A stretch of 64,000 bases of DNA from Flavobacterium algicola (GTDB lineage Bacteria > Bacteroidota > Bacteroidia > Flavobacteriales > Flavobacteriaceae), in contig NZ_JAJTUT010000001.1 of NCBI RefSeq assembly GCF_022399565.1, positions 1,353,336-1,417,335 on the forward strand, given 5' to 3'. The stretch's first letter is position 1. Each line of letters opens with the position of its first letter. The translations under genes were made by a program, and so were the position numbers. Shown in pieces: positions 9,573-17,852 of this stretch. Under the pieces are notes generated by a model. That model had not been told where the DNA came from. It saw only the letters and a list, made by a program, of their open reading frames with translations, and ran no database searches.

Positions 9573-10613
9573 TTACTTAAGTAGTTTTTTCCTTTTCAAC
9601 CAAATATAGTAACCTGTTATAGATAAAAAAGGTCCTGAAAGAGCAACCAGGCAGTAAATTATTTTGATAAACCAATTTCCATAATGACCAGAATGTATTG
9701 GTAAAATGCTGCTTAGCAATTTATTTAGAAAACCAGAGTCGGCAATTTTACTAACGCCAATAACTTCACCTGTTTTATATGCTACTGAAATTTTATTGTA
9801 GTACTTACTTAAATAAAAAGGATCTCCTATAAAAGATCCATTCAAAATTAGCTTTCCATCTTCAGAAGACGGTAATCTAATATACGTCGTTTCAAAATCA
9901 GGGTAGGCTTTCTTCGTATTCTCTAATACTTTTTCGATAGAAATCTTGACTACAGGAATACTTCGAATCTCAGGTTTTTTCAAGCCCGAACTAACGATAT
10001 TAAATGATAACACGATTCCGGTAAGCACTAGTAGTAAATTAAGCAGCAAGGCCCATACACCTACGTAACGATGTAAGGTAGAGTAATAACGTTGCTTGCT
10101 GCTTTTATTTAATTTTTTCTGGAATAATAACGTTTTTAAGATGACTTTTCGATAGACAATAATTCCCGTAATTAAAGACAAGAAGAAGGCGATCCCAGCT
10201 ATAAATATTAGAATTTCTCCTAAGATGCCCGTATGCAAAGAGTAGTGAAATTTCAAGAGCCATTTAGTCAAAGGGCTGTTAGCATCTATGACAGCAGTGA
10301 TTTTTCCCGAAATAGGATTTGCAAATACATATTGCTTTGCGTCAAGCTTCCTCAAATCAAATTGTATCGTTTTCCCTCGCTCGAGTTGGATAATTCTAGC
10401 ATTCCAATCAGGATAATTCCTCTGTACTTCGCTAATAGCCTTATCTAATTGCAAATCACTAGTAGTTGAGGTGGTGGCATATTTATCAAAGAGAAGTACA
10501 TCAATGTCCTCTGAAAACACTAAAAACGACCCTGTAATACCTAAACTGAACAAAAAAATTCCAGCAATGATACCTAGATAGGAATGATATTTTAATAAGG
10601 TTCTATTAGTCAT
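9573..10613 (-). CDS. PepSY-associated transmembrane protein (PiuB-like)
   Basis: 346 residues. The N terminus LLKYHSYLGIIAGIFLFSLGITGSFLVF is the typical first helix of PepSY_TM proteins, with the His of KYHSYLG. Further helices lie around 135-160, 185-210 (RYVGVWALLLNLLLVLTG) and 315-340, with two PepSY-like periplasmic segments between them (YPDWNARIIQL; YPDFETTYIRL). Such proteins accompany siderophore receptors and are thought to act as inner-membrane ferric-siderophore reductases. It starts 12 nt after the TonB receptor stop on the same strand, so the two form an operon. Iron uptake is inferred from context. Confidence 0.88.
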   Translation of the reverse strand: MTNRTLLKYHSYLGIIAGIFLFSLGITGSFLVFSEDIDVLLFDKYATTSTTSDLQLDKAISEVQRNYPDWNARIIQLERGKTIQFDLRKLDAKQYVFANPISGKITAVIDANSPLTKWLLKFHYSLHTGILGEILIFIAGIAFFLSLITGIIVYRKVILKTLLFQKKLNKSSKQRYYSTLHRYVGVWALLLNLLLVLTGIVLSFNIVSSGLKKPEIRSIPVVKISIEKVLENTKKAYPDFETTYIRLPSSEDGKLILNGSFIGDPFYLSKYYNKISVAYKTGEVIGVSKIADSGFLNKLLSSILPIHSGHYGNWFIKIIYCLVALSGPFLSITGYYIWLKRKKLLK

Positions 10614-10625
10614 GAAATTCGTCTT

Positions 10626-12959
10626 TTATAAACTTACAGTAAGTGCAACATTAAATTGTGCTCCATTTGCTTTTACATAATTAGCACTTCTTGCATTCCA
10701 TTGTGATGTCAGTGGGTAATAGTCTTTATTTAATAAGTTTCTAATACCTAAACTAAGTTTGGTTGATGGCGTGATGTGGTAATTTGTCGAAAGATTTACC
10801 GTGGTAAAATCATTTACTGGTCCTCTTCCATAACTGTAAGGAGCTTCAAAACGATCTCTATCACCACTATAAATCATAGATAGGCGAGCGTTGAATTTGT
10901 GATCCAAATCATAAGATAAAAAGGAAACTATTTTTACCGGCGGAATTCTATCTCCTCCCATATAGGTATCATAATCTCCGCTATCTTTACTATCTAATTT
11001 CCCTTCAGTATACGATATAGAAGTCCCAAAGGTTAGCTCTCTAGTAAGCTTAGTATCCATAGAAAGTTCGTATCCATAAACTTTCTCTGGTTGACGTAGG
11101 ATGACAAAAGCACCACTTTCGGTTTCGCTATATGTAGAACCCAAATCAGACGTACTAATAAAGTACGCTCCACTTAAATTTACTTGTCCGATACGGCTAT
11201 TAAAGCCAACTTCATAATTATTAGCGATAACAGATTCTGAATTAATATTACTAACTGTGTTTTCAGTAGCAGTACGAAGCGTTCTTCCTAAATCGGCGAT
11301 AGAGAAACTCTGTGAGAAGCTGATAAACGGTTTTATAAATTGCCATTTGTTATAACGTAAACCAGCATTAAAAGTTGTAGCATTATAATCTATAGCACCG
11401 CCATTTATGTCAATACCACCACTAATCGGACTAGTTTGTCCTACATTGTATCGGGTAATGGTGGTGTAATTAGGAACATCAATATTTATGTTTTCAAATC
11501 GAATACCTGCTTTTAGGATAAAGTCGCTGTAAGCTGTTTTCAATTGTGCATACGGAGCAAAGTTGGTCATTTTCATTTCTGGTGTCCACTTTCTCCCATC
11601 TACTAAATCCTGAGAAGTTTTATCGTTTAAGATGTCAATACCATAAAGAATGTTTCCGTCAATTTTACCAAAAGCGTAAGGTGTTGAGAAATTTAATCGC
11701 GCTCCTCTTTTAGATGAGGTAATTAAGGTTTGCCCACCATCAAATCCTAAGTTAGGATCATAAAATGTATCAGAGTAATCATAGATTGTTTTAAAGTCTT
11801 GCATGTATACATTCAATCTAAAATCAGTTTTACCAAATATTTCGTCATATTTGTAAGTAAGCTGTGCATTGTGGTTGTACTTGTTACCTTGATCCACACC
11901 AACTTGCTCTTCTAAAACTCCTATCGTCGGGCTTTCGCCATAAACGCCTAATTGTGGAGTGTACTTAGAATTTTGATTGCTGCTGAAATAATTGTACATC
12001 AATTCAATTTCTTGTTTCTCAGTAATTTCATAATTTACTTTACCAAATAAAGTGTATTGAGTTGTTTCGCCTAGACCATATGTTGGCGAAATCACTTCTC
12101 CATTAGCGTCTTTATAAACGCCTATTTGTCTAAAGCTACCACTCGCTACATAGCCTAATTTGTCAAGTTTACCTGAAATAGTCTGAGTAAGCTTCGAACC
12201 TACACTATTCTCAATACCTACAAGTGAACCCTCTGTACCCACTGATGTGATGCTTTCGAATCTCTTCGTGCTGCTTGGTTTTTTTGTAATGTAGTTTACA
12301 ATTCCACCATCGGCACCATTACCATAAATAGCGGTAGCTCCTTTTATCACTTCAACTCTTTCTAAGCTACTAGGATCGATGGTATTTACATCTCGACCTC
12401 CTGATCTAAGTGGAGTAGATTGCGGAATACCGTCAATTAAAACTAACATATTCCTCCCTCTTAGCGTTTGTCCTGTGCTACTAGTTTGATTGGAGCTTAA
12501 TGCCATCCCAGGAATTTCCATCAACACATCGGCAACAGAATTACTAGTTTGAGATAAATTCTCAATTTGTTTTAATGATAAAACAGCAACTGAAGAAGGA
12601 ACTTCATCTAAAGTTTCACGCATTCTATTAGAAGTAATGACTACTTCATTTAATTCTTGGTTTGAGCCTAGGAGGACAAAATCTACAGTAATCTCTTTCT
12701 CACCTACAACAGATACAGTTTTATTTTGCGGTTTTAACCCAGTAAAATTTGTCTTAATAGTATATTTTCCATCTTCTAAAACAGTTATGGAATAAGTACC
12801 GTCACCATCAGTAATTGTTCCTTTAGTAGGACTCAATACTACAGTGGCTCCAATTAAAGGATTTCCCTTTTCGTCTTTTACAGTACCTTTTAAATTTGTC
12901 TGAGAATAGGCAAAAAAGCTAGATAGACTAAGTGCTGTAATTAGAATTTTTAAGTTCAT
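10626..12959 (-). CDS. TonB-dependent siderophore-type receptor
   Basis: 777 residues. A signal peptide (MNLKILITALSLSSFFAYSQ) is followed by a carboxypeptidase-regulatory-like domain (about 22-105, TNLKGTVKDEKGNPLIGATV), a plug domain (about 115-230, ELNEVVITSNRMRETLDEVP, LRGRNMLVLIDGIP, GNGADGGIVNYITK) and a 22-strand-type barrel to the C terminus (GIRNLLNKDYYPLT). It imports a ligand across the outer membrane using TonB energy. The PepSY partner 12 nt downstream suggests a ferric siderophore. A possible promoter lies at 12988-12995 (minus-strand TATGTTTG). No convincing Fur box was found by eye. Confidence 0.92.
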   Translation of the reverse strand: MNLKILITALSLSSFFAYSQTNLKGTVKDEKGNPLIGATVVLSPTKGTITDGDGTYSITVLEDGKYTIKTNFTGLKPQNKTVSVVGEKEITVDFVLLGSNQELNEVVITSNRMRETLDEVPSSVAVLSLKQIENLSQTSNSVADVLMEIPGMALSSNQTSSTGQTLRGRNMLVLIDGIPQSTPLRSGGRDVNTIDPSSLERVEVIKGATAIYGNGADGGIVNYITKKPSSTKRFESITSVGTEGSLVGIENSVGSKLTQTISGKLDKLGYVASGSFRQIGVYKDANGEVISPTYGLGETTQYTLFGKVNYEITEKQEIELMYNYFSSNQNSKYTPQLGVYGESPTIGVLEEQVGVDQGNKYNHNAQLTYKYDEIFGKTDFRLNVYMQDFKTIYDYSDTFYDPNLGFDGGQTLITSSKRGARLNFSTPYAFGKIDGNILYGIDILNDKTSQDLVDGRKWTPEMKMTNFAPYAQLKTAYSDFILKAGIRFENINIDVPNYTTITRYNVGQTSPISGGIDINGGAIDYNATTFNAGLRYNKWQFIKPFISFSQSFSIADLGRTLRTATENTVSNINSESVIANNYEVGFNSRIGQVNLSGAYFISTSDLGSTYSETESGAFVILRQPEKVYGYELSMDTKLTRELTFGTSISYTEGKLDSKDSGDYDTYMGGDRIPPVKIVSFLSYDLDHKFNARLSMIYSGDRDRFEAPYSYGRGPVNDFTTVNLSTNYHITPSTKLSLGIRNLLNKDYYPLTSQWNARSANYVKANGAQFNVALTVSL

Positions 12960-12987
12960 TTTATCGATTATTTATGTTTTAATTGTG

Positions 12988-12995
12988 CAAACATA
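12988..12995 (-). promoter_or_regulatory. Candidate -7 element for the TonB receptor operon
   Basis: Read on the minus strand this is TATGTTTG, matching the Bacteroidetes TAnnTTTG element, 29 nt upstream of the receptor ATG. No good -33 TTG is present at the usual spacing, so the call is tentative. Confidence 0.4.
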
Positions 12996-13135
12996 CTTAT
13001 TATTTTTATTTAGACTATTAATAAATAACGATTTTTATTTATAATTTTGATTATTAATATGTTGATCAAAAACCATGAATTGTAAACAGCTCATCTTATA
13101 TCAAATACGATATGCAAAATTTATTTCCGGTAATT

Positions 13136-13340
13136 ATTGTATCTCAAAGCTTTGGGACAGCGCTAACTTTAATGGTTGGGTAACGCAAGATTGTGCCGTC
13201 GGTTGATTAAAAAATTGTAGTAACATGGGCTCTTTATATAGTTTCTTCAAATAATTTTACCACAGGATAACTCATCAAAGTCATCACTGATGTGGCAAAA
13301 ATCGCTGTTAGCAAAATTTTAGATAAATATATAAAGTCAT
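13136..13340 (-). pseudogene. Decayed membrane-protein gene fragment
   Basis: On the minus strand one frame reads LSKILLTAIFATSVMTLMS then YPVVKLFEETI and a stop; shifting one base, the text continues LYKEPMLLQFFNQPTAQS and on to a stop near 13136. The amphipathic/hydrophobic composition and the continuity across the shift suggest a small membrane-protein gene broken by a frameshift and lacking a start codon. It lies in the 600-bp gap between the TonB receptor and the SDR gene. The family is not identified with confidence. Confidence 0.4.
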
Positions 13341-13565
13341 AACAAACGGATTTTAATAAGTTTTAACAACTTTATAATATTATAACTTTTAAAATGCTGT
13401 GTACATATTTTCATTTGATTTCAATTTTCAGAATTTTAATAAATTATTTAGTAAAGAGTTGATTTATAATGCTTGGAAATAATCTGTAGCATCATTTTTT
13501 TGTTTAAATGCGTTAATTTACCCGACTTCATTGGAATAATTTTATGGAACAAAATTCAAACAATT

Positions 13566-14414
13566 ATGAAAAAAGAAAAAGAATTTCCAGAACAAAGTCA
13601 AGAATTACCAGGATCAGAATATTTGATGCATCCTGAACCTGAAATTATAAGAGCAAACTACAAGGGCAGCAAAAAGCTGCAAGATAAAGTTGCTTTAATC
13701 ACAGGCGGTGATAGTGGTATTGGGCGCAGCGTAGCGGTGCATTATGCTAGAGAAGGTGCCGATGTTGCAATTATTTATCTAAGTGAAGATGAAGATGCAA
13801 AAATCACAAAAGAACTCGTTGAAAAAGAAGGCCGTAAATGTTTACTGCTTTCAGGTGACTTAAAAGTAGAGGCATTTTGTAAGCAGGCAGTCGATGACTG
13901 TTATAAGACTTTGGGCAAAATTAATATAGTCGTAAACAATGCAGCAATTCAATTTCCACAGACCAGTTTTGAAGACGTTACTTCTGATCAAGTTCATAAA
14001 ACCTTCGAAACAAATATTTATCCTTACTTCTATATCGTACAAGCTGCCTTACCAAATCTTAAAGAGGGGGATTGTATTGTAAATACTAGTTCAGTTACGG
14101 CTTATCGAGGGAGCGAACATTTAGTAGATTATGCCAGTACAAAAGGGGCGATTGTAAGTTACACACGATCTCTGGCAAAAATGCTCGCTGATAAAAAAAT
14201 TAGAGTGAATGGAGTAGCACCGGGACCAATTTGGACACCGTTAATCGTAGCTTCATTTGATGATGTTAGCGATTTTGGAAAAGACACTCCAATGGGAAGA
14301 GCAGGACAACCATCAGAAGTGGGACCAGCCTACGTTTTCTTAGCTTCAGAGGATAGTAGTTATATTACGGGACAATTTATCCATATCAACGGTGGAGAAG
14401 TCGTAGGTGGTTAA
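13566..14414 (+). CDS. Short-chain dehydrogenase/reductase (YghA/general stress type)
   Basis: About 282 residues from the ATG giving MKKEKEFPEQSQELPGSE; the open frame extends upstream, but this start gives the family's typical N-terminal extension ending in MHPEPE. The NAD(P)-binding motif is ALITGGDSGIGRS, NNAAIQ is the structural motif, and catalytic Ser, Tyr and Lys are seen in NTSSVTAYRG and VDYASTKGAIV. The tail (SYITGQFIHINGGEVVGG) is standard. It belongs to the SDR subgroup of YghA/YhdF-like stress oxidoreductases; the substrate is unknown. A strong terminator follows. Confidence 0.9.
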   Translation: MKKEKEFPEQSQELPGSEYLMHPEPEIIRANYKGSKKLQDKVALITGGDSGIGRSVAVHYAREGADVAIIYLSEDEDAKITKELVEKEGRKCLLLSGDLKVEAFCKQAVDDCYKTLGKINIVVNNAAIQFPQTSFEDVTSDQVHKTFETNIYPYFYIVQAALPNLKEGDCIVNTSSVTAYRGSEHLVDYASTKGAIVSYTRSLAKMLADKKIRVNGVAPGPIWTPLIVASFDDVSDFGKDTPMGRAGQPSEVGPAYVFLASEDSSYITGQFIHINGGEVVGG

Positions 14415-14443
14415 TCTCGAATGTAATATTCGAAACAAAAAAA

Positions 14444-14470
14444 GGTAAAAATCACAACTAGATTTTTACC
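14444..14470 (+). terminator. Terminator after the SDR gene
   Basis: Perfect 10-bp inverted repeat GGTAAAAATC / GATTTTTACC with a seven-base loop, followed by TTTTT. It lies 30 nt past the stop. Confidence 0.9.
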
Positions 14471-14499
14471 TTTTTATCCTCGATGGCTCGGAAATGTCC

Positions 14500-14693
14500 C
14501 ACTAGATAGTGCGGGATTAATTCATCAGTTCGTTGTCGTTCGGGTATTATATTCCGTACCCGCAAAGATTAGCGCTTAGCCCGATGGCGAACACTTGTCT
14601 ACAATTGTTAATGCAATCCCGAAGTTTCGGGATTTCTGCGGGTCACGCCCAACTAGTTCCTGAAATTTGTAAGTATTGAAATTATCAGTTTAC
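14500..14693 (+). repeat. Left copy of about 190-bp direct repeat bounding the island
   Basis: About 194 bp closely matching 21589-21779 in the same orientation, from CACTAGATAGTGCGGGATTA to TATCAGTTTAC, with scattered substitutions and a 3-nt length difference. It contains a small palindrome (ATCCCGAA..TTCGGGAT) and GGGTCACGCCC. Its first bases and an internal block (GTACCCGCAAAGATTAG) resemble the ends of the MITE-like elements at 16565 and 17496, so these may be one repeat family. It is preceded by GATGGCTCGGAAATGTC, which also precedes both MITE copies. Confidence 0.85.
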
Positions 14694-14832
14694 CCCGACC
14701 CGCTCTTCGAAGTGTTCTTTAAAAAAACAATCTTTCTTATAATTCGGGATGCTGTGCGAAGTCTCCCGACTTCGTACCCTTACCAATAGGCAACAAACAC
14801 GAGAGAAGTATGAATTTGTAGTAAAACATCGT

Positions 14833-14840
14833 TATATTTG
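14833..14840 (+). promoter_or_regulatory. -7 promoter element of RAYT copy 1, which decides the start codon
   Basis: TATATTTG matches the Bacteroidetes TAnnTTTG element. The upstream in-frame TTG at 14838 lies inside it, so it cannot be the translated start; transcription would begin near 14847 and the ATG at 14853 is the first usable codon. The same element is at 17986-17993 and 19944-19951 in the other copies. Confidence 0.55.
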
Positions 14841-14852
14841 GATGAAAAAGCT

Positions 14853-15452
14853 ATGTCAGACGGATATAAAATAAGAGACCAGACTTTACCACATTTTGTA
14901 ACGGCAACCCTTGTTGATTGGGTTGATGTTTTTACAAGAAAAAGCTACAGAGACTCAGTTGTTGAATGTTTGGATTTCTGCATTGCAAACAAAGGCATGG
15001 TTTTGTATGGATATGTGATTATGAGCAATCACATACACATGATAGTACAATCTGACGATGGAGAGTTATCAGATTTGTTAAGAGATTTCAAAAAATTTAC
15101 TGCGACAAAAATTATAGAAAAAATAAATTCCGATCCAGAGAGTAGAAGAGAATGGATGTTGGAGCGTTTTAAATTAGCAACCGAAAGTCATTCCAGAAAC
15201 AACAACTATCAGTTTTGGCAGTATGGCAATCATCCCGAAGAGATTTATAGCAACAAATTTATGTGGTCTAAGTTGGATTATATTCATTTAAATCCTGTTC
15301 GTGCAGGCATTGTTGAAAAAGCATCGCATTATACCTATTCTAGTGCCAGTAATTACATTTCTGACATGGGATTATTAAAAATTAAAAAAGCAGACATTCC
15401 TATTGTTGATGTTTTGAATTTAAATAATTTTACTCGATATAATGAATATTGA
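14853..15452 (+). CDS. REP-associated tyrosine transposase (RAYT, Y1 HUH), copy 1
   Basis: 199 residues. The HUH metal-binding motif is SNHIHM with His at 60 and 62, preceded by GYVIM. After a charged middle region come FWQYGNHPEEI and the conserved KLDYIHLNPVRAGIV, typical of the IS200-like REP transposase family. Such enzymes cut and rejoin single-stranded DNA at REP hairpins through a catalytic Tyr; which Tyr is used here cannot be fixed by eye. It differs from copy 3 at only a few residues (for example INSD against IKSD). All family hallmarks are intact, so this copy may be active. Confidence 0.88.
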   Translation: MSDGYKIRDQTLPHFVTATLVDWVDVFTRKSYRDSVVECLDFCIANKGMVLYGYVIMSNHIHMIVQSDDGELSDLLRDFKKFTATKIIEKINSDPESRREWMLERFKLATESHSRNNNYQFWQYGNHPEEIYSNKFMWSKLDYIHLNPVRAGIVEKASHYTYSSASNYISDMGLLKIKKADIPIVDVLNLNNFTRYNEY

Positions 15453-15556
15453 GTTTAACTAAGTTATAATGGCTTACAGGAATGGGTAGGAAGTCGGGAG
15501 ACTTCGCACAGCACAAACGACAACAATCGTGGTTTCCAGAAGACTTCGAAGAGCGG

Positions 15557-15697
15557 GGTCAAGAATATAGTAGAGCTATGGGAGAACTGAAAGCCTATCG
15601 TTGGGAGGCAAATAACGGTGGGGGTTATTATGTAGAGGAAATTGAATATTATTTGAACCAGAAATATCTTTGGAATAAATTTGTTGATTTTAAATAG
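15557..15697 (+). pseudogene. Orphan C-terminal coding tail (unknown; possible toxin tip)
   Basis: Immediately after the right end of RAYT copy 1 an open frame runs about 46 codons to a stop: GQEYSRAMGELKAYRWEANN, then GGGYYVEEIEYYLNQKYLW, ending NKFVDFK. It has no start codon of its own other than those inside the element, so it looks like the 3' end of a larger gene cut off by the element. Only 7 nt separate its stop from the ATG of the secreted protein at 15705, which suggests former translational coupling. The family is not recognised; a polymorphic-toxin C terminus is a guess from layout. Confidence 0.45.
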
Positions 15698-15704
15698 TTT
15701 GATT

Positions 15705-16379
15705 ATGAAAATTTTATTATACAATTTTGTGATTTTTTTTGGTTTAATTAATTTAGTAGATTCTGATACGGAACTACATATATTAAATTCTAATATATCC
15801 AGTGGTAGTTGTGTGCTTATAGAGTTTAAAAATAATAGTAGATACAACTATTGTTTTGTAGTAGACACAAATTATTACAGTAGAGATTTTTATCCTAACC
15901 GTATAAATTTTAGGAATCCGAAGATTTTTTTGTATGATATTTCTGGAAATATGACTGGAATGAATGTTGAAATCAAAGACCATATATCTATTAACGATTC
16001 CATCATACGAGATCATAATAAGATTAACTCTTTATCTAGAAAAGGCGATACCTTGTTAGTAAATGAATTTAAGTTGTATTCGGATTTGAATAAAAATGGT
16101 TTTGTAAATACATTGATGATTTATACAGTAAAGCCAAAACAATCTTTAAAATTAAAAGTTCCGTTTAATTTGGTAACTAAATACATAAAAGATGGTGTAC
16201 ACGAATATTATGAAGTAGACAGCTCAAAAAAATATAAAGCCAGAATCGAATACATGATAAAGCGAGAATATATTGAAAAATATATACCTAAAGAAAAAAT
16301 AAACTCTCTTGAAAAGAAAGGATGTAAATTTTTTACAGGTAAATTAGTTTCTAATAAAGTGCCTTTGATTTTAAAATAG
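15705..16379 (+). CDS. Hypothetical secreted protein (possible immunity-type partner)
   Basis: 224 residues with an N-terminal hydrophobic segment (MKILLYNFVIFFGLINLVDS) that can serve as a signal peptide; no lipobox Cys is present. The rest is beta-rich and polar, with no recognised domain (SGSCVLIEFKNNSRYNY; LKLKVPFNLVTKYIKDG). I start at the ATG at 15705, seven bases after the orphan tail, rather than at the ATG at 15681 inside that tail. AT content is higher than in neighbouring backbone genes. It lies between RAYT copy 1 and a MITE-like repeat. Function unknown. Confidence 0.6.
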   Translation: MKILLYNFVIFFGLINLVDSDTELHILNSNISSGSCVLIEFKNNSRYNYCFVVDTNYYSRDFYPNRINFRNPKIFLYDISGNMTGMNVEIKDHISINDSIIRDHNKINSLSRKGDTLLVNEFKLYSDLNKNGFVNTLMIYTVKPKQSLKLKVPFNLVTKYIKDGVHEYYEVDSSKKYKARIEYMIKREYIEKYIPKEKINSLEKKGCKFFTGKLVSNKVPLILK

Positions 16380-16564
16380 TTAATTGGATAGGGAGCTATT
16401 ACAGCACTTGGTGTTGCTGGATTGAATACGGCGATGCCCCCGCTACCGCACGAATCCTTTCGTGTGGTGCAAAGTAAATCGATAAAGAATATAGAAAAAC
16501 CCAGATCGCTCGGATATGCAGTAAATATCTTGTAACGCAGATGGCTCGGATATGTCGTCACAAA
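16380..16564 (+). other. Remnant and repeat mosaic upstream of MITE A
   Basis: A short open stretch reads GAITALGVAGLNTAMPP, which looks like a hydrophobic piece of a larger gene. It is followed by a hairpin (CGCACGAA / TTCGTGTG around 16447-16465) and by two copies of a CTCGGATATG phrase. No intact gene. Probably debris of insertions. Confidence 0.35.
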
Positions 16565-16738
16565 GATAGCGCGGATTTGAAATCCGTGCCCGCAACGATA
16601 AGCCACAGAGCTGAGCCATATAAAAAGACTAGAAGTAATTCGAAAATGAATTGAATGTTGTTATATTGAATTTGTTATAGATAGTCGAAATACTGTATCG
16701 ATTTACTGTGCGGGCACGGATTGCAAATCCGCAGTATC
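16565..16738 (+). repeat. MITE-like element A
   Basis: About 174 bp with 30-bp terminal inverted repeats: GATAGCGCGGATTT...CCGTGCCCGCA at the left and its inverse at the right (16709-16738), with a few mismatches. Each end is itself a palindrome (GCGGATTTGAAATCCG type). The interior has no coding capacity. It is nearly identical to 17496-17666, and the shared sequence extends about 25 bp upstream of the left end. This fits a non-autonomous element or a large REP-like unit. Confidence 0.8.
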
Positions 16739-16744
16739 GGGTAT

Positions 16745-16852
16745 ATGAATAGTGCTTCTAGTGGCTACGGTAGATACACGGAAAGAGCTACATCAACATA
16801 TAGTTATGCATATTGTAAGGCTTACGGAGAAAATTGGCTTGAATATACATAA
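16745..16852 (+). pseudogene. Second orphan C-terminal coding tail
   Basis: Begins 7 nt after MITE A. The frame reads MNSASSGYGRYTERATS, then TYSYAYCKAYGENWLEYT and a stop, 35 codons. The aromatic, Cys-containing composition looks like a real protein tail, not random AT-rich sequence. The gene body upstream is missing, replaced by the MITE. The lipoprotein at 16916 starts 63 nt downstream on the same strand. Not recognised as a family. Confidence 0.35.
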
Positions 16853-16915
16853 GCCAGCAATAATAAATTTTCCTAGTCAGTACTCTTGGAGAAATTCTAA
16901 TAAAATAATACCATT

Positions 16916-17428
16916 ATGGTTAAAAATGTAACAATATTAATTCTTATTATTATTCTATCATCGTGTTTGAATAAAAACAGTTCTAAAATCGATAATACTA
17001 AAATAATTTTTAGATATAATAAGTTTATTACAGTTGATTTTGAGACTCAAATGCTAAAAATAGATTATGCTGGTTTAAATAAGATCCTGCCAATAAGTAT
17101 TTCTAAAGTTGAGGATTCACTAATTATTAGTTCTTTTTCTAAAAACAAAATTGAAGAAATTAAAGGAGAGTTTTCATATCCTGATTGCAATTGGTTAATG
17201 CCAAGTTTTGAAGATAAATTTGAGATTTATGAAAATCAGAAATTAAAATCGACTATTTTTTTTAATGAAAACTCTAACTGTCCTTTGCAAAAAACAAATC
17301 CAGACAGCAAAGAATATAGAATTACAAATTTTGTAGGTGATATTAAAAAAGTATTAGAAAACAATAGCGATTTTAAAAGAGCATTAGATACTTTGAATAA
17401 ATTCCGAAAACATACAATATCCTTATAA
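16916..17428 (+). CDS. Hypothetical small lipoprotein (possible immunity-type partner)
   Basis: 170 residues. A type II signal peptide MVKNVTILILIIILSSC with Cys at 17 predicts lipid anchoring at an envelope membrane. The mature part is charged and beta/alpha mixed (FITVDFETQMLKIDYAG; NCPLQKTNPDSKEYRIT), with two further Cys that could pair. No known domain is recognised. It follows the second orphan tail and is followed by MITE B. A role as envelope-located immunity protein is inferred only from layout. Confidence 0.6.
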   Translation: MVKNVTILILIIILSSCLNKNSSKIDNTKIIFRYNKFITVDFETQMLKIDYAGLNKILPISISKVEDSLIISSFSKNKIEEIKGEFSYPDCNWLMPSFEDKFEIYENQKLKSTIFFNENSNCPLQKTNPDSKEYRITNFVGDIKKVLENNSDFKRALDTLNKFRKHTISL

Positions 17429-17495
17429 TACCCAGAACTATAATAAGTATGGTTTTGTAATGAATAACCCGATGGCTAGGATATGTCGTGACAAA

Positions 17496-17666
17496 GATAG
17501 CGCGGATTTGCAATCCGTGCCCGCAACAATAAGCCAAGCTAAGCCATACAAAAAGGCTAGAAGTAATTCGAAAATGAATTGAATGTTGTTATATTGAATT
17601 TGTTATAGATAGTTGAAATACTGTATTGATTTACTGTGTGGGCACGGATTGCAAATCCGCGCTATC
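17496..17666 (+). repeat. MITE-like element B
   Basis: About 171 bp, same orientation and nearly the same sequence as 16565-16738, with 30-bp terminal inverted repeats (left GATAGCGCGGATTTGCAATC..., right ending GCAAATCCGCGCTATC). The ends match each other better than in copy A. It is preceded by the same flank (GATGGCTAGGATATGTCG), so the repeat unit is larger than the inverted-repeat core. Confidence 0.8.
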
Positions 17667-17852
17667 AGCTTTGTTAGATTTGTTTTGAAGTACTATTGTG
17701 TTTTGCTAACTTTTGTGATTACGCAAAGTAAGTCTGCGCCATTGGATACATTGGCTTTCAATATCACTTTATTACAACAATTTTTTGTATAAAGTGAGCT
17801 ACAGATGTTTAAGTTAATTCTTAAAAATATTCATATATTTGATATTATTACT
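17667..17852. other. Short gap between MITE B and RAYT copy 2
   Basis: AT-rich, without an open frame of note or a recognisable motif. Includes ACGCAAAGTAAGTCTGCGCC, which resembles common intergenic repeat text, but no second copy was found here. Confidence 0.3.

Larger units (their letters stand above)
14699..15557 (+). mobile_element. RAYT element copy 1 with inverted REP-like ends
   Basis: An 859-bp unit made of a left end of about 81 bp, one transposase gene and a right end of about 74 bp. The ends are inverted copies of each other: the outer 15 bases (CCCGCTCTTCGAAGT) and an inner block of about 30 bases built on the hairpin GAAGTC-GGGA-GACTTC with GGTA at its foot. Each end therefore folds into two short hairpins. 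The same architecture recurs at 17853 and 19798. This fits a REP-associated tyrosine transposase with its cognate palindromes. Confidence 0.85.

Noticed and set aside
14838..14840. TTG start five codons upstream for the RAYT genes
   Set aside because: The TTG is part of the TATATTTG promoter element in all copies, so it would not be in the transcript; the ATG at 14853 fits the family N terminus.
15464..16606. Minus-strand frames of 77-132 codons in the island (15464-15847, 15783-16016, 16208-16606)
   Set aside because: They are antisense to better-supported plus-strand genes, and pass through REP or MITE sequence.
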